NCBI GenBank assembly: GCA_018712435.1 | Contig: DVGZ01000011.1 | Coordinates: forward strand, 1 to 33,248 | Length of the DNA: 33,248 nucleotides | DNA from: Candidatus Caccousia avicola | GTDB lineage: Bacteria > Bacillota > Clostridia > Oscillospirales > Acutalibacteraceae | Direction: 5' to 3' | Part shown: one piece after another, positions 17,001 to 24,813 of the stretch | Numbering within the stretch: the first letter of the stretch is position 1 | Layout of the letters: every line of letters begins with the position of its first letter | The notes under the pieces: generated by a model | Database searches by the model: none | What the model was told of the DNA's origin: nothing | What the model saw: the letters and a program-made list of their open reading frames with translations, nothing else | Translations under genes and position numbers: made by a program

Positions 17001-17136
17001 CTGGGGACTCCCCTTCGCTTCCGCCGAGAGCTGCGACTGCCTGGAGCAGCCGGACGGCGAGCCCGTCGCGGTGGAGGATGGCAGCGTGCGCTTCACCATC
17101 AAGCCCTATGAGATCAAGACGCTGCGCATCCGCTGA
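14035..17136 (+). CDS. GH38 alpha-mannosidase
   Basis: A 1033-residue cytoplasmic alpha-mannosidase of the large Ams1-like GH38 class. An N-terminal beta domain (about 1-230) precedes the catalytic barrel. The metal site and nucleophile are complete: His246 and Asp248 (GHTHIDVAWWW), Asp358 (LPDVFGYSG) and His575 (NQFHDILPGS). GDGGGGP at 460-466 and the C-terminal DNWDIDIYY motif are also conserved. It removes terminal alpha-linked mannose, as in high-mannose glycans. AAAGGG lies 8 nt before ATG 14035; an internal ATG nine bases on is less well spaced. It sits between the GH130 and GH20 genes. Confidence 0.95.
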   Translation: METMSFLDKRINGICTELQKLSVKQKFPTDSWVYKPGNFLRPEDADADAAPFEPFDCRTMHWYGPDKHYWFRADVTVPPELDGKPLWMHVCTQIDEWDDAKNPQFLLFVNGVVTQGIDMNHRDVLLDRCAKAGTQYRLEMQAYTGILHTEFNLIVDLREVDPAITALYYDMVVPLQAFPRLDPDSKARHDLERVLNEAVNLLDLRTPYNDSFYASVDEARRYLDKALYTDLAGNDEVIASCIGHTHIDVAWWWTVAQTREKVCRSFATVLKLMDEYPNYKFMSSQPQLYFFLKERYPELYEQVKKRVAEGRWEPEGGMWVEADCNLTSGESLVRQFLYGKRFFKEEFGLDNRILWLPDVFGYSGALPQIMKKCGIDYFMTTKLAWNQFNKMPYDTFRWRGVDGTEILTHLVTTLGVGQDEKDFFTTYNGMLHPDAIIGGWHRYQQKDINNDILISYGYGDGGGGPTRAMLETSLRMEKGIEGLPKVRQAFARTFFDELDERVSGNRRLPTWEGELYFEYHRGTLTSMARNKRSNRKAELHMMDLELLSVLAAKEVPYPAEAIDRLWHGILLNQFHDILPGSSIHEVYEVTKREYEQMEEEIGKLRDERLAALTPAGEGITVFNTTGFARHDVVELGDCTAAALSDSEGHVYPVQQTENGAVVYVDGLPAKGRKTFAPAAAPAAAGRFVLGADGHTLETPFYAVRFDENGQISGLFDKENRREVLQAGKAGNLLRVFEDKPIYYDNWDIDIYYTEKFWDVTDLREFRWTETGPVRATLHIERAFSNSTIAQDIHFYADTRRIDFVTTVEWHEHQHLLKVQFPINVHTDEATFEIQYGNLTRKTHTNTSWDKARFESCGQKWADLSEGHYGVSLLNDCKYGHSVKDSCISLTLIKSGIEPNPTTDQETHHFTYAIYPHAETWRAAGTVREAYFLNQPALAVAGGVPGDSFSLAFCDAPNVVVETVKQAEDGDGVIVRMYESENALTETALHWGLPFASAESCDCLEQPDGEPVAVEDGSVRFTIKPYEIKTLRIR

Positions 17137-17190
17137 TCGGCGGGCGCGCGTTTCCCAATAACAAGCCGCAAGGCAGCGAGGATTTTTTCT

Positions 17191-19005
17191 ATGGCCATCG
17201 ATTTTTTGCCGCAGCCCAAACGGGTGGATTCCCGTTCCGACGGGCTGACCTTAACCCCTCATACCCGCGTCGTCCTGTGTGCCGGGACGGCGCCCGGCGC
17301 GCTCCTGTACGCGCAGATGCTGCGCGACGCTGTCCGTGACCACGCGGGGCTTTGCCCCGCGCTCGGGCGCGGGGAACCGGCGAAGGGGGATTTTGCCCTT
17401 CGCCTGGATCCCGCACAGTCCGCGGGCCATTATACAATCACCGTTTCGCCCGAGGGCGTGACGGTGGCCGCCGGGGATGACGAAGCCCTGTGCAACGGCG
17501 TGCAGACGCTGATCCAGCTGGTGGAGCGCTGCGGCGCGGTGCTGCCGGGCCTGTTCGTCGAGGACTGGCCGGATCTGCCGAACCGCGGGTACTATCTGGA
17601 CTGCTCGCGCGGGCGTGTGCCGAAGCTGGACTATCTGAAGCGCATGGCGGATCTGCTGTGCCGCTGCAAGATCAACCAGTGGCAGCTGTACATCGAGCAC
17701 ACCTACCTGTTCCGCGATCTGTCCGAGGCATGGCGCGACGACACGCCGCTGACCGCCGACGACATTCTGGAACTGGACGATTACTGCGCCGCGCGCCACA
17801 TCGAGCTGGTGCCGTCGCTGTCCACCTTCGGGCATATGTATAAGATTCTGTCCACCAAGACGTGCTGCGGCCTGTGCGAGCTTCCGGATTCCGAGAAGAT
17901 TCCGTTCAGCTTCACTTACGCCGGGGCGCATCACACGCTGAATGTTTCCAACCCGGACGTGCTGCCCTTCATCAAAAAGCTGATTGACGAGTACCGTCCG
18001 CTGTTCCGCTCGAAGAAGTTCAACATCTGCGCGGACGAAACCTTCGATCTCGGCAAGGGCCGCAGCAAGGCGCTTGCGGACGAGCTGGGCGAGAAGGAGC
18101 TGTATGTCCGCCACGTCAAGGCGCTGTGCGAGTATCTCGTGGAGCAGGGCTGCACGCCGATGTTCTGGGGCGATATCATGTGGCGTTTCCCGCAGAGCTG
18201 CGCCGAGCTTCCCCCGGAGACGATCTGTCTGAACTGGGGCTATCTGCCGAACCAGCGCGAGAACGAGATCCGCGATATCGCCGCCAGCGGCATCACCCAG
18301 TACGCCTGCCCCGGCGTGTGCGGCTGGAACCGCTGGGTGCCGCTGTACCGCAGCGCGTACAGCAACAACCGCGTCATGTGCGGCCACGCCCACAAGTACC
18401 ATGCCATCGGCATTCTGAATACCGACTGGGGCGATTATGCTCATGTCAACGACCCGCGCCTGACCATCCCCGGCGTGCTGTACGGCGCGGCCTTCGCGTG
18501 GAACGCGGAGCCGGTCGGGATGGAGGAGCTGGACGAAGCGATTTCCCGCGTCTGTTACGGCGATCCCTCGGGCCGTCTGATGGGCGCGCTCACCGACATG
18601 TCCGATCATGAGATCTTCGACTGGCAGCACGCCGTCAACTGGATCGAGGGCGACGACGCGCGCCGCGCCGAGCTGCTCGCGGAGCTGGACATGACAAAGG
18701 TTCCGAAAGCCAACGAGGACGTGGCCGCCGCGCTTACGCGGATTCTGGCCTGCTCCGCCGGTCTGCCCGCCGGAAAGAAGGAGATCATCAGTCTGGCGTC
18801 CGTCACGGCGGAGAGCGTCACGCTGTGGAACGAGATCGGCCAGTGGCTGACCGGCCCGCGTAACACCGATCCCGCGCTTGCCGCCCGTTTGGAACACTGG
18901 TACGCGCTGTATCAGGCACAGTGGAGACAGGTAAGCCGGGAAAGCGGCCTGCCGAAGCTGACGGCGCTGATCGTGCGCTATGCCGACCTGCTTCGCGGCC
19001 GGTAA
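17191..19005 (+). CDS. GH20-type beta-N-acetylhexosaminidase
   Basis: A 604-residue enzyme without a signal peptide. An N-terminal alpha/beta domain (about 1-125) precedes the barrel, which starts near NRGYYLDCSRGRVPK. The catalytic Asp-Glu pair of GH20 is Asp282-Glu283 in NICADETFDLG. The preceding residues differ from the usual HxGGDE form, marking a divergent clade. It probably removes terminal beta-GlcNAc (or GalNAc) from imported glycans through substrate-assisted catalysis. The GAGG before the ATG is modest. It is 54 nt after the GH38 gene and 19 nt before the GH3 gene, clearly the same operon. Confidence 0.85.
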   Translation: MAIDFLPQPKRVDSRSDGLTLTPHTRVVLCAGTAPGALLYAQMLRDAVRDHAGLCPALGRGEPAKGDFALRLDPAQSAGHYTITVSPEGVTVAAGDDEALCNGVQTLIQLVERCGAVLPGLFVEDWPDLPNRGYYLDCSRGRVPKLDYLKRMADLLCRCKINQWQLYIEHTYLFRDLSEAWRDDTPLTADDILELDDYCAARHIELVPSLSTFGHMYKILSTKTCCGLCELPDSEKIPFSFTYAGAHHTLNVSNPDVLPFIKKLIDEYRPLFRSKKFNICADETFDLGKGRSKALADELGEKELYVRHVKALCEYLVEQGCTPMFWGDIMWRFPQSCAELPPETICLNWGYLPNQRENEIRDIAASGITQYACPGVCGWNRWVPLYRSAYSNNRVMCGHAHKYHAIGILNTDWGDYAHVNDPRLTIPGVLYGAAFAWNAEPVGMEELDEAISRVCYGDPSGRLMGALTDMSDHEIFDWQHAVNWIEGDDARRAELLAELDMTKVPKANEDVAAALTRILACSAGLPAGKKEIISLASVTAESVTLWNEIGQWLTGPRNTDPALAARLEHWYALYQAQWRQVSRESGLPKLTALIVRYADLLRGR

Positions 19006-19024
19006 TCAGGGAGGTGGATTTCCC

Positions 19025-21628
19025 ATGTTTCCTTATCAAGACCCCAAGCTGCCGGTGGAGGAGCGCGTCGAGGATCTGCTGGCGCGCATGACGCTGCGGG
19101 AAAAAATCCTGCAAACGGATCAATACTTCTCCGGCGACTTTACCACGCAGGACGAGAACGGCCTTGTCACCGCGATGGACTTGAACCGTCTGGACGAGCT
19201 GCTGAACGGTTTCAGCGTGGGCAGCATCCAGCTGCGCGGCATGAACGCCGCGCAGGCGAACGCCGTCCAGCGGTACGCGCTGGAAAACACGCGGCTGGGC
19301 ATCCCGTTTTTGTTCAGCGAGGAGGCGCTGCACGGCCTGATGACCGGCAAAGCGACCAGCTTCCCGCAGCAGATCGGCCTGGCCGCTACCTTCGACCCCG
19401 CGCTCGGCCGCGAAATGGGCCGCGCCATCGGCACGGAGAGCCGCGCGCAGGGCATTCATGAAACCTACAGCCCCGTCATGGATCTGATCCGCGATCCGCG
19501 CTATGGACGCGGGGAGGAATCCTACGGCGAGGACACGCACCTGTGCGGTGAGTTCGCGCGCGAGGTGGTGCGCGGGATGCAGGGCGAAAACCTGTCCGAT
19601 CCCGACGCTATCGCCGCTGAGCCGAAGCACTACGCCGGCTACGGAAACCCCGTGGGCGGCCTGAACTGCGCGCCCTGCACGATGGGGCGGCACGACGTGT
19701 TCAGCGATTGCCTGCCGGTGTTCGAGGCCGCATTTGTGGATGGCGGCGCGTGCAACGCGATGTGCAGCTACAACTCGATCGACAGCATCCCCGTCTCGAT
19801 GGACCATGAGCTGCTGACCGACGTGCTGCGCGGCCAGTATGGCATGCCGGGCTTTGTGCGCACCGACCTGACGGCGGTTTCCCGTCTGTATGACTGGCAT
19901 TTCATCGCCCCCACCCCGGAGGAGGCCATCCGTCTCGGTCTGGAAGCGGGCGTGGATTTGCAGCTTTACGATTTCCCGCACGACGTGTGGCAGAACGCGA
20001 TCGAGCATCTGATCGAGAGCGGAAAGATGGATATTTCCGTATTGGATACCGCCTGCCGCCGCATTCTCGGTATGAAGTTCCGTCTCGGCTTGTTCGAGAA
20101 GCCTTTCACCGACGAGGACCGCGCGGACAAGGTGCTCCGCTGCCCGGAGCATCTGGATCTGGCTCGCCGGATCGCGCGGGAATCCGTTGTGCTGCTGAAA
20201 AACGACGGACTGCTTCCGCTGCGCAAGGATCTGTCCTGCGTGGCGGTCATCGGCCCCGGCGCGGATACCCCGGCGCTGGGCGATTACTCCGAGACGCGCG
20301 GGCGCACCGGCGCGGTCACGGTGCTCGACGGCATCCGCGCCGCCGTGTCCCCCGATACCCGTGTGCTGCACGCGCGCGGCTGCAACTTCCTCGGGCAGGC
20401 GCTGCACCCGTTTGACCCCGGCATGCTCTGCGACGAGGACGGCAATCCCGGATTGACGGGCCGGTACTACAACGGCCCGCGCCCCGAGGGCGTTCCGGTG
20501 CAGACCCGCAACGACCGCACGGTAAACTTTAACTGGATCTTTGCCCTGCCGCACCCGGAGCTGGACGCGCACTGCTTCAGCGCCGCGTGGACCGGCACGG
20601 TCTGCATGCCCCGCACGATGGACGGGTGCATCGGCCTGAGCACGCAGGACAGCATGCGGCTGTACATTGACGGCGAATTGCTGATCGACGGCTGGGGGCC
20701 GGACAAGAGCGCCGATCAGGCGCTGGACTTCCACTTCGAAGCGGGCCGCCGCTATGAGGTGCGCATTGAGTTCACCAACGACGGCCGTGGCGCGCGCGTC
20801 ATCTTCGGCTACAGCGCCGGACGCGAGGACTTCGCCGCCGCGGTGGAAGCCGCGAAGCAGGCCGACGTGGCGATTCTGTGCATGGGCGACAACGAGGAGA
20901 CCAGCGGCGAGAACTTCGACCGCGTTTCGCTTGATCTGCCGGGCCGCCAGCTGGAGCTGGTGAAGGCCGTCTACGAGACCGGCACGCCGGTGGTATTGCT
21001 GCTGCAAAGCGGCCGTCCGGTGAGCGCGAACTGGGAGAACGAGCATCTGCCCGCCATTCTGGAAGCCTGGTTTCCGGGCGAGCAGGGCGGCGCGGGAGTG
21101 GCCGACGTTCTGTTCGGCGACGCGTCCCCCAGCGGGCGGCTTCCGATCACCTTCCCGCGCAGCGTCGGGCAGGTGCCCTGCCACTACAGCCGCCGTCCGG
21201 GCGGCGGAAAGCGGTATGTCGAGATGGACTGGATGCCGCTGTACCCCTTCGGCTACGGCCTGAGCTATACCAGCTTTGCCTTCCGCGATCTCGCGCTGAA
21301 TCAGGCGGAAATCGATTCCGACGGCTCCGTGGAGGTCAGCTTCACCGTGGAAAACACGGGGGAGAAGGCGGGCATTGCCGTGCCGCAGATCTATGTGCGG
21401 GACTTTTACAGCTCCGTCGTCAAGCCGGAGCGTCAGCTGGCCGCCTTCACGCGCGTGGAGCTGGCCCCGGGCGAAAGCCGCCGCGTCAGCGTGACGGTGG
21501 GGCCGCGCGCGCTGCGCACCCTTGGCCCGGACTATGTGTGGCGTGTCGAGCCCGGCGATTTTGAAATTCAGCTGGGAGACAACGCGGAAAATATCCTGCT
21601 GCGCGCCGGTCTGACGGTGCGCGGCTGA
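19025..21628 (+). CDS. GH3 beta-glycosidase with inserted PA14 domain
   Basis: An 867-residue family 3 glycoside hydrolase without a signal peptide. The N-terminal barrel (about 40-330) has the KH pair (201-202) and the probable nucleophile Asp281 in VRTDLTAV, where many relatives have SDW. The C-terminal sandwich begins near 385 (ESVVLLKNDGLLPL), is interrupted by a PA14 module (about 472-597), and resumes with GDNEETSGE. A fibronectin III-like domain ends the protein. This is a beta-glucosidase/xylosidase-type layout, not the NagZ-type hexosaminidase. Its role in an N-glycan locus is unclear. The start ATG follows GGGAGGTG; the frame opens earlier inside the GH20 gene. Confidence 0.9.
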   Translation: MFPYQDPKLPVEERVEDLLARMTLREKILQTDQYFSGDFTTQDENGLVTAMDLNRLDELLNGFSVGSIQLRGMNAAQANAVQRYALENTRLGIPFLFSEEALHGLMTGKATSFPQQIGLAATFDPALGREMGRAIGTESRAQGIHETYSPVMDLIRDPRYGRGEESYGEDTHLCGEFAREVVRGMQGENLSDPDAIAAEPKHYAGYGNPVGGLNCAPCTMGRHDVFSDCLPVFEAAFVDGGACNAMCSYNSIDSIPVSMDHELLTDVLRGQYGMPGFVRTDLTAVSRLYDWHFIAPTPEEAIRLGLEAGVDLQLYDFPHDVWQNAIEHLIESGKMDISVLDTACRRILGMKFRLGLFEKPFTDEDRADKVLRCPEHLDLARRIARESVVLLKNDGLLPLRKDLSCVAVIGPGADTPALGDYSETRGRTGAVTVLDGIRAAVSPDTRVLHARGCNFLGQALHPFDPGMLCDEDGNPGLTGRYYNGPRPEGVPVQTRNDRTVNFNWIFALPHPELDAHCFSAAWTGTVCMPRTMDGCIGLSTQDSMRLYIDGELLIDGWGPDKSADQALDFHFEAGRRYEVRIEFTNDGRGARVIFGYSAGREDFAAAVEAAKQADVAILCMGDNEETSGENFDRVSLDLPGRQLELVKAVYETGTPVVLLLQSGRPVSANWENEHLPAILEAWFPGEQGGAGVADVLFGDASPSGRLPITFPRSVGQVPCHYSRRPGGGKRYVEMDWMPLYPFGYGLSYTSFAFRDLALNQAEIDSDGSVEVSFTVENTGEKAGIAVPQIYVRDFYSSVVKPERQLAAFTRVELAPGESRRVSVTVGPRALRTLGPDYVWRVEPGDFEIQLGDNAENILLRAGLTVRG

Positions 21629-21637
21629 CGGCACACG

Positions 21638-21679
21638 GCCCCGCCCTTCGGTGGTTTTCCACCGGGGGGCAGGGCTTTT
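21638..21679 (+). terminator. Terminator at the end of the hydrolase operon
   Basis: A long GC-rich hairpin (21638-21654 with 21659-21675, one mismatch and two G-T pairs, TTTT loop) is followed by TTTT. Confidence 0.75.
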
Positions 21680-21720
21680 GTGCAAGAGCCGCTGTTTTTC
21701 TCTTCGATTTCTGCCTGTTT

Positions 21721-21731
21721 TGTGATATGCT
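21721..21731 (+). promoter_or_regulatory. Possible extended -10 promoter for the mutase-isomerase pair
   Basis: TGTGA immediately before TATGCT (21726-21731) repeats the extended -10 pattern of four other promoters in this window. No convincing -35 is present at the right distance (TTCGAT at 21703-21708). It lies in the 478-nt gap after the GH3 terminator, about 370 nt before the next gene. I see no operator-like GTTAAC here. Confidence 0.35.
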
Positions 21732-21998
21732 TATGCTATGGATCTCCCAGTGGATGAGGGAAAAGCGGTTTTTCGGGACTGTGGGCGATTTGGGTGCGCC
21801 GTCGGATTCGCGGAAAGTCGCTTGATGTATGGGGGATTTTGCGAAGTCCTTGCCGGATTCCAAGTGCTTTGATGCGGAAGATTGCCGCTATGGAAAAACC
21901 ACGATGGCTATGATGGTTTGGACGAGCTTGGTGAAAGACGTTCGGAAAAAATCGCTTCGCTCTTTTTCCTGGCTTTCTTTGGCTTCGCTCCATAGTAT

Positions 21999-22088
21999 GG
22001 GGCTCTGCCCCAAACCCCGCAGCCTTTTGAAAAAGGCTGGCGAAAACTTCCAGTTTGCTTTTATGGCAGCTTTTTGAAAATTCAAAAA
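21999..22088. repeat. Intergenic palindromic elements upstream of the mutase gene
   Basis: Three inverted repeats follow each other: GGGGC-TCT-GCCCC (21999-22011), CAGCCTTTT-GA-AAAAGGCTG (22020-22039) and TTTTTGAA-AA-TTCAAAAA (22071-22088). The first two resemble dispersed palindromes common in clostridial intergenic DNA and echo the 64-76 element. The rest of the gap (21740-21990) contains no gene I can support. Confidence 0.55.
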
Positions 22089-22106
22089 AACAGGAGTGTG
22101 AATGGG

Positions 22107-23798
22107 ATGAATTCCGTAGAAACTCTTTACCGGCGCTGGCTGGCACAACCCGGCTTGCCGGAGGATCTGGCCGCTGAGCTTCGCTCCGTTGAGGGCGACG
22201 CCGACGCCATCAACGACCGCTTTTACCGTGATTTGGCCTTCGGAACCGGCGGCCTGCGCGGCGTGATCGGAGCGGGAACCAACCGGATGAACCTCTACAC
22301 CGTGCGTAAGGCCACGCAGGGATTGGCCGATTACCTCAACGCCACCGATCTGCCGAAAAAGGTTGCGATTGCGCACGACAGCCGCAACAAGGGCGAGCTG
22401 TTCGCGCGGGAAACGGCCCGCGTGCTGGCCGCCAACGGCATCACCGCCTGCCTGTATCCCCGCCTTGAACCGACCCCGGCGCTCTCGTGGGCCGTCCGGG
22501 ATCTCGGGTGCGGCGCGGGCGTGTGCGTCACCGCCAGCCATAACCCCGCCAAGTACAACGGCTACAAGGTCTACGGGGCGGACGGCTGCCAGATTACCCT
22601 CGAAGCCGCCGAAAAGATTCTGGCCGCTATTGAGTCCATTGATATCTTTGACGGCGTGAAAACGGTCGACTACGACGAAGCAGCGGCGGACGGCCGTATT
22701 GTCACCATCGGGGAGGACTGCATCAACCGGTTTGTGGACGCCGTCTATGCGCAGCGCGTGGGCGACGGCGAGGGCATTGACTCGCTCAAACTGGTGTATA
22801 CGCCGCTCAACGGCTCCGGACTGGAATGCGTGAAAAAGCTTCTCGCGAAGCTGGGCGTTACTCATCTCACCGTGGTGCCGGAGCAGGAACAGCCCGACGG
22901 AAACTTCCCGACCTGCCCGTATCCGAACCCGGAGATCCGCGAAGCCATGGAGAAGGGGCTGGAGCTGTGCGCGAAGGTGCAGCCGGACCTGCTGCTCGGC
23001 ACCGATCCCGACTGTGACCGCTGCGGCACCGCCGTGCCGGACGGAAAGGGCGGTTACCGGCTGATCACGGGAAATGAGATGGGCATTTTGCTGCTCGACT
23101 ACATCTGCCGCACCCGTCTGGCGCGCGGCACCATGCCGAAGGATCCCGTCGCCGTGACGACCATCGTTTCGACCGATATGGCCACGCCCGTCGCGGCCAA
23201 ATACGGCGTGGAGCTTCGCCGCACGCTCACCGGCTTCAAGTTCATCGGCGAGCAGATCGGCTTGCTCGAAGAGGAAGGCCGCGCGGATCGCTATATTTTC
23301 GGCTTTGAGGAGAGCTACGGCTACCTTTCCGGCGCACATGTGCGCGACAAGGACGCGGTCAACGCCACACTGTTGATCTGCGAAGCCGCCGCATGGTACG
23401 CCCAGCAGGGAATGACGCTGCTCGACGCCATGGAAGCGCTGTACCGCGAGTTCGGCTACTACCGCAATGGCCTGTGCTCGTTCACCTTCGAGGGCGAGAG
23501 CGGCATGCACGCCATGCAGCGTCTGATGGAGCAGCTGCGCGATTGCCCGCCCGCTGAGATCGGCGGCTACCGGGTCGAGCAGGCCGTGGACTATAACGTT
23601 GAGGGCGGCTATCATGGCCTGCCGCAGGCGGATGTGCTCGAATATACGCTGGCGGGCGGCCACAAGTTTATGGTGCGCCCCTCCGGCACCGAGCCGAAGA
23701 TCAAGGTTTATCTGTCCGCCGTCGGCGCAAGCGAGGCTGAGGCCGACGGAATCAATGAAACACTGGCCGCCGCCGCGGCTTCCATGATGAAAGGATGA
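22107..23798 (+). CDS. Phosphomannomutase/phosphoglucomutase (phosphohexomutase)
   Basis: A 563-residue alpha-D-phosphohexomutase. All four functional loops are visible: the phosphoserine loop TASHNP with Ser144, the metal loop GTDPDCDR (Asp300, 302, 304), the sugar-recognition GFEESYG (399-405) and the phosphate-binding RPSGTEPK (524-531). It interconverts sugar-1-phosphate and sugar-6-phosphate. Next to GH130 and manA, the likely task is mannose-1-phosphate to mannose-6-phosphate, although glucose phosphates are possible. AGGAG lies 10 nt before ATG 22107. A TTG 33 bases upstream is in frame but lies inside a palindrome. manA follows after 7 nt. Confidence 0.92.
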   Translation: MNSVETLYRRWLAQPGLPEDLAAELRSVEGDADAINDRFYRDLAFGTGGLRGVIGAGTNRMNLYTVRKATQGLADYLNATDLPKKVAIAHDSRNKGELFARETARVLAANGITACLYPRLEPTPALSWAVRDLGCGAGVCVTASHNPAKYNGYKVYGADGCQITLEAAEKILAAIESIDIFDGVKTVDYDEAAADGRIVTIGEDCINRFVDAVYAQRVGDGEGIDSLKLVYTPLNGSGLECVKKLLAKLGVTHLTVVPEQEQPDGNFPTCPYPNPEIREAMEKGLELCAKVQPDLLLGTDPDCDRCGTAVPDGKGGYRLITGNEMGILLLDYICRTRLARGTMPKDPVAVTTIVSTDMATPVAAKYGVELRRTLTGFKFIGEQIGLLEEEGRADRYIFGFEESYGYLSGAHVRDKDAVNATLLICEAAAWYAQQGMTLLDAMEALYREFGYYRNGLCSFTFEGESGMHAMQRLMEQLRDCPPAEIGGYRVEQAVDYNVEGGYHGLPQADVLEYTLAGGHKFMVRPSGTEPKIKVYLSAVGASEAEADGINETLAAAAASMMKG

Positions 23799-23805
23799 TC
23801 GCATC

Positions 23806-24726
23806 GTGTCCATGCTGAAACTGAAGCCCGCCTGTAAGGATTATCTCTGGGGAGGCGACAAGCTGCGCACCGCCTTCGGCGTCGAAAGCGACCTGCATCC
23901 GCTGGCTGAAGCGTGGGTGCTTTCCTGCCACCCGGACGGCCCCTCCGTCATTGTGGGAGGGAAGGACGACGGAAAGACGCTTGCCGCTTATCTCACAGAA
24001 CACGGCAAAGAGGTTCTGGGCGAGGATTGCCGGAAATTCGAGGATTTCCCCATCCTCACCAAGCTGATTGACGCGAAGGGCAACCTCTCCATTCAGGTCC
24101 ATCCGTCCAACGAGTACGCGCTCGAACACGAGCACCAGTACGGCAAGACGGAAATGTGGTATATTCTCGACTGTGAGCCGGGCGCGTTCCTCTATTACGG
24201 GTTTGATCACGAGATCAGTCGTGAGGAATTTGAGCGCCGGATCAAGGACAACACCCTCACCGAGGTGCTGCACGCCGCGCCGGTGCACAAGGGCGATGTG
24301 TTCTTCATTCCCTCCGGCACGCTGCACGCGATCTGCGAGGGGATCGTCATCGCGGAGATCCAGCAGAATTCCAACGTGACGTACCGCGTGTACGATTACG
24401 GCCGCGTGGGCGCGGACGGAAAGCCACGCGCCCTGCACATCCCGCAGGCGCTGGCGGTGACGGAGTGCAAGCCCGCCCAAGCGCATGACTTCGGCGGCCA
24501 TCTGGCCCAGTGCGAGTATTTCACCGTCGACGTGTACGAGAACGGCTTTTCCGGCACGGCGGGAGCGGACAGCTTTGTCTCGCTGCTCGTTGTGGACGGC
24601 GCGGGCGAGGTGTCCTGCGCCGGGGAGACGCTGCCGGTGAAGAAGGGCGACAGCATTTTCATCCCGGCCAACAGCGGCGATTTCACCGTGTCCGGCACGC
24701 TGCAAACGCTCTGCACCCGCGTATAA
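23806..24726 (+). CDS. manA: Mannose-6-phosphate isomerase, class I
   Basis: A 306-residue cupin-type isomerase converting mannose-6-phosphate to fructose-6-phosphate. The zinc ligands are seen as Gln97 and His99 (SIQVHPSN), Glu116 (KTEMWY) and His174 (IPSGTLHAI). It is of the compact Firmicutes type, shorter than E. coli ManA. I choose GTG 23806 as start because AAGGA (23791-23795) is 10 nt upstream; ATG 23812 would be 16 nt away. The Shine-Dalgarno overlaps the end of the mutase gene, so the two genes are probably translationally coupled. Together they feed GH130-derived mannose-1-phosphate and GH38-derived mannose (after phosphorylation) into glycolysis. Confidence 0.94.
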   Translation: MSMLKLKPACKDYLWGGDKLRTAFGVESDLHPLAEAWVLSCHPDGPSVIVGGKDDGKTLAAYLTEHGKEVLGEDCRKFEDFPILTKLIDAKGNLSIQVHPSNEYALEHEHQYGKTEMWYILDCEPGAFLYYGFDHEISREEFERRIKDNTLTEVLHAAPVHKGDVFFIPSGTLHAICEGIVIAEIQQNSNVTYRVYDYGRVGADGKPRALHIPQALAVTECKPAQAHDFGGHLAQCEYFTVDVYENGFSGTAGADSFVSLLVVDGAGEVSCAGETLPVKKGDSIFIPANSGDFTVSGTLQTLCTRV

Positions 24727-24745
24727 AACAATAAAACATAAAAGA

Positions 24746-24795
24746 AAAAAGGAGATTTCCGCAAGGCTTTCGGCCTGTGCGGAAATCTCCTTTTT
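24746..24795. terminator. Bidirectional terminator between manA and lysS
   Basis: An 18-bp perfect stem (24746-24763 with 24778-24795) has a small inner hairpin (AGGC/GCCT). It has T5 after it on the plus strand and T6 on the minus strand, so it can end both convergent transcripts. Confidence 0.93.
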
Positions 24796-24813
24796 GTTTG
24801 TCTGAAAGAGGGA

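Noticed and set aside
13987-17001. A 1004-codon open frame on the minus strand opposite the GH38 gene, and similar long antisense frames at 11026-12945, 17251-18897, 18818-21685 and 21888-23813
   Set aside because: They arise from C/G-rich third codon positions of real plus-strand genes. The translations are rich in His, Val, Ala and Arg and match no family I recognise, while the opposite strand encodes complete catalytic motifs.
21829-22077. An 82-codon plus-strand frame in the GH3-mutase gap
   Set aside because: No ribosome binding site, it crosses two palindromic elements, and its translation resembles nothing known to me.
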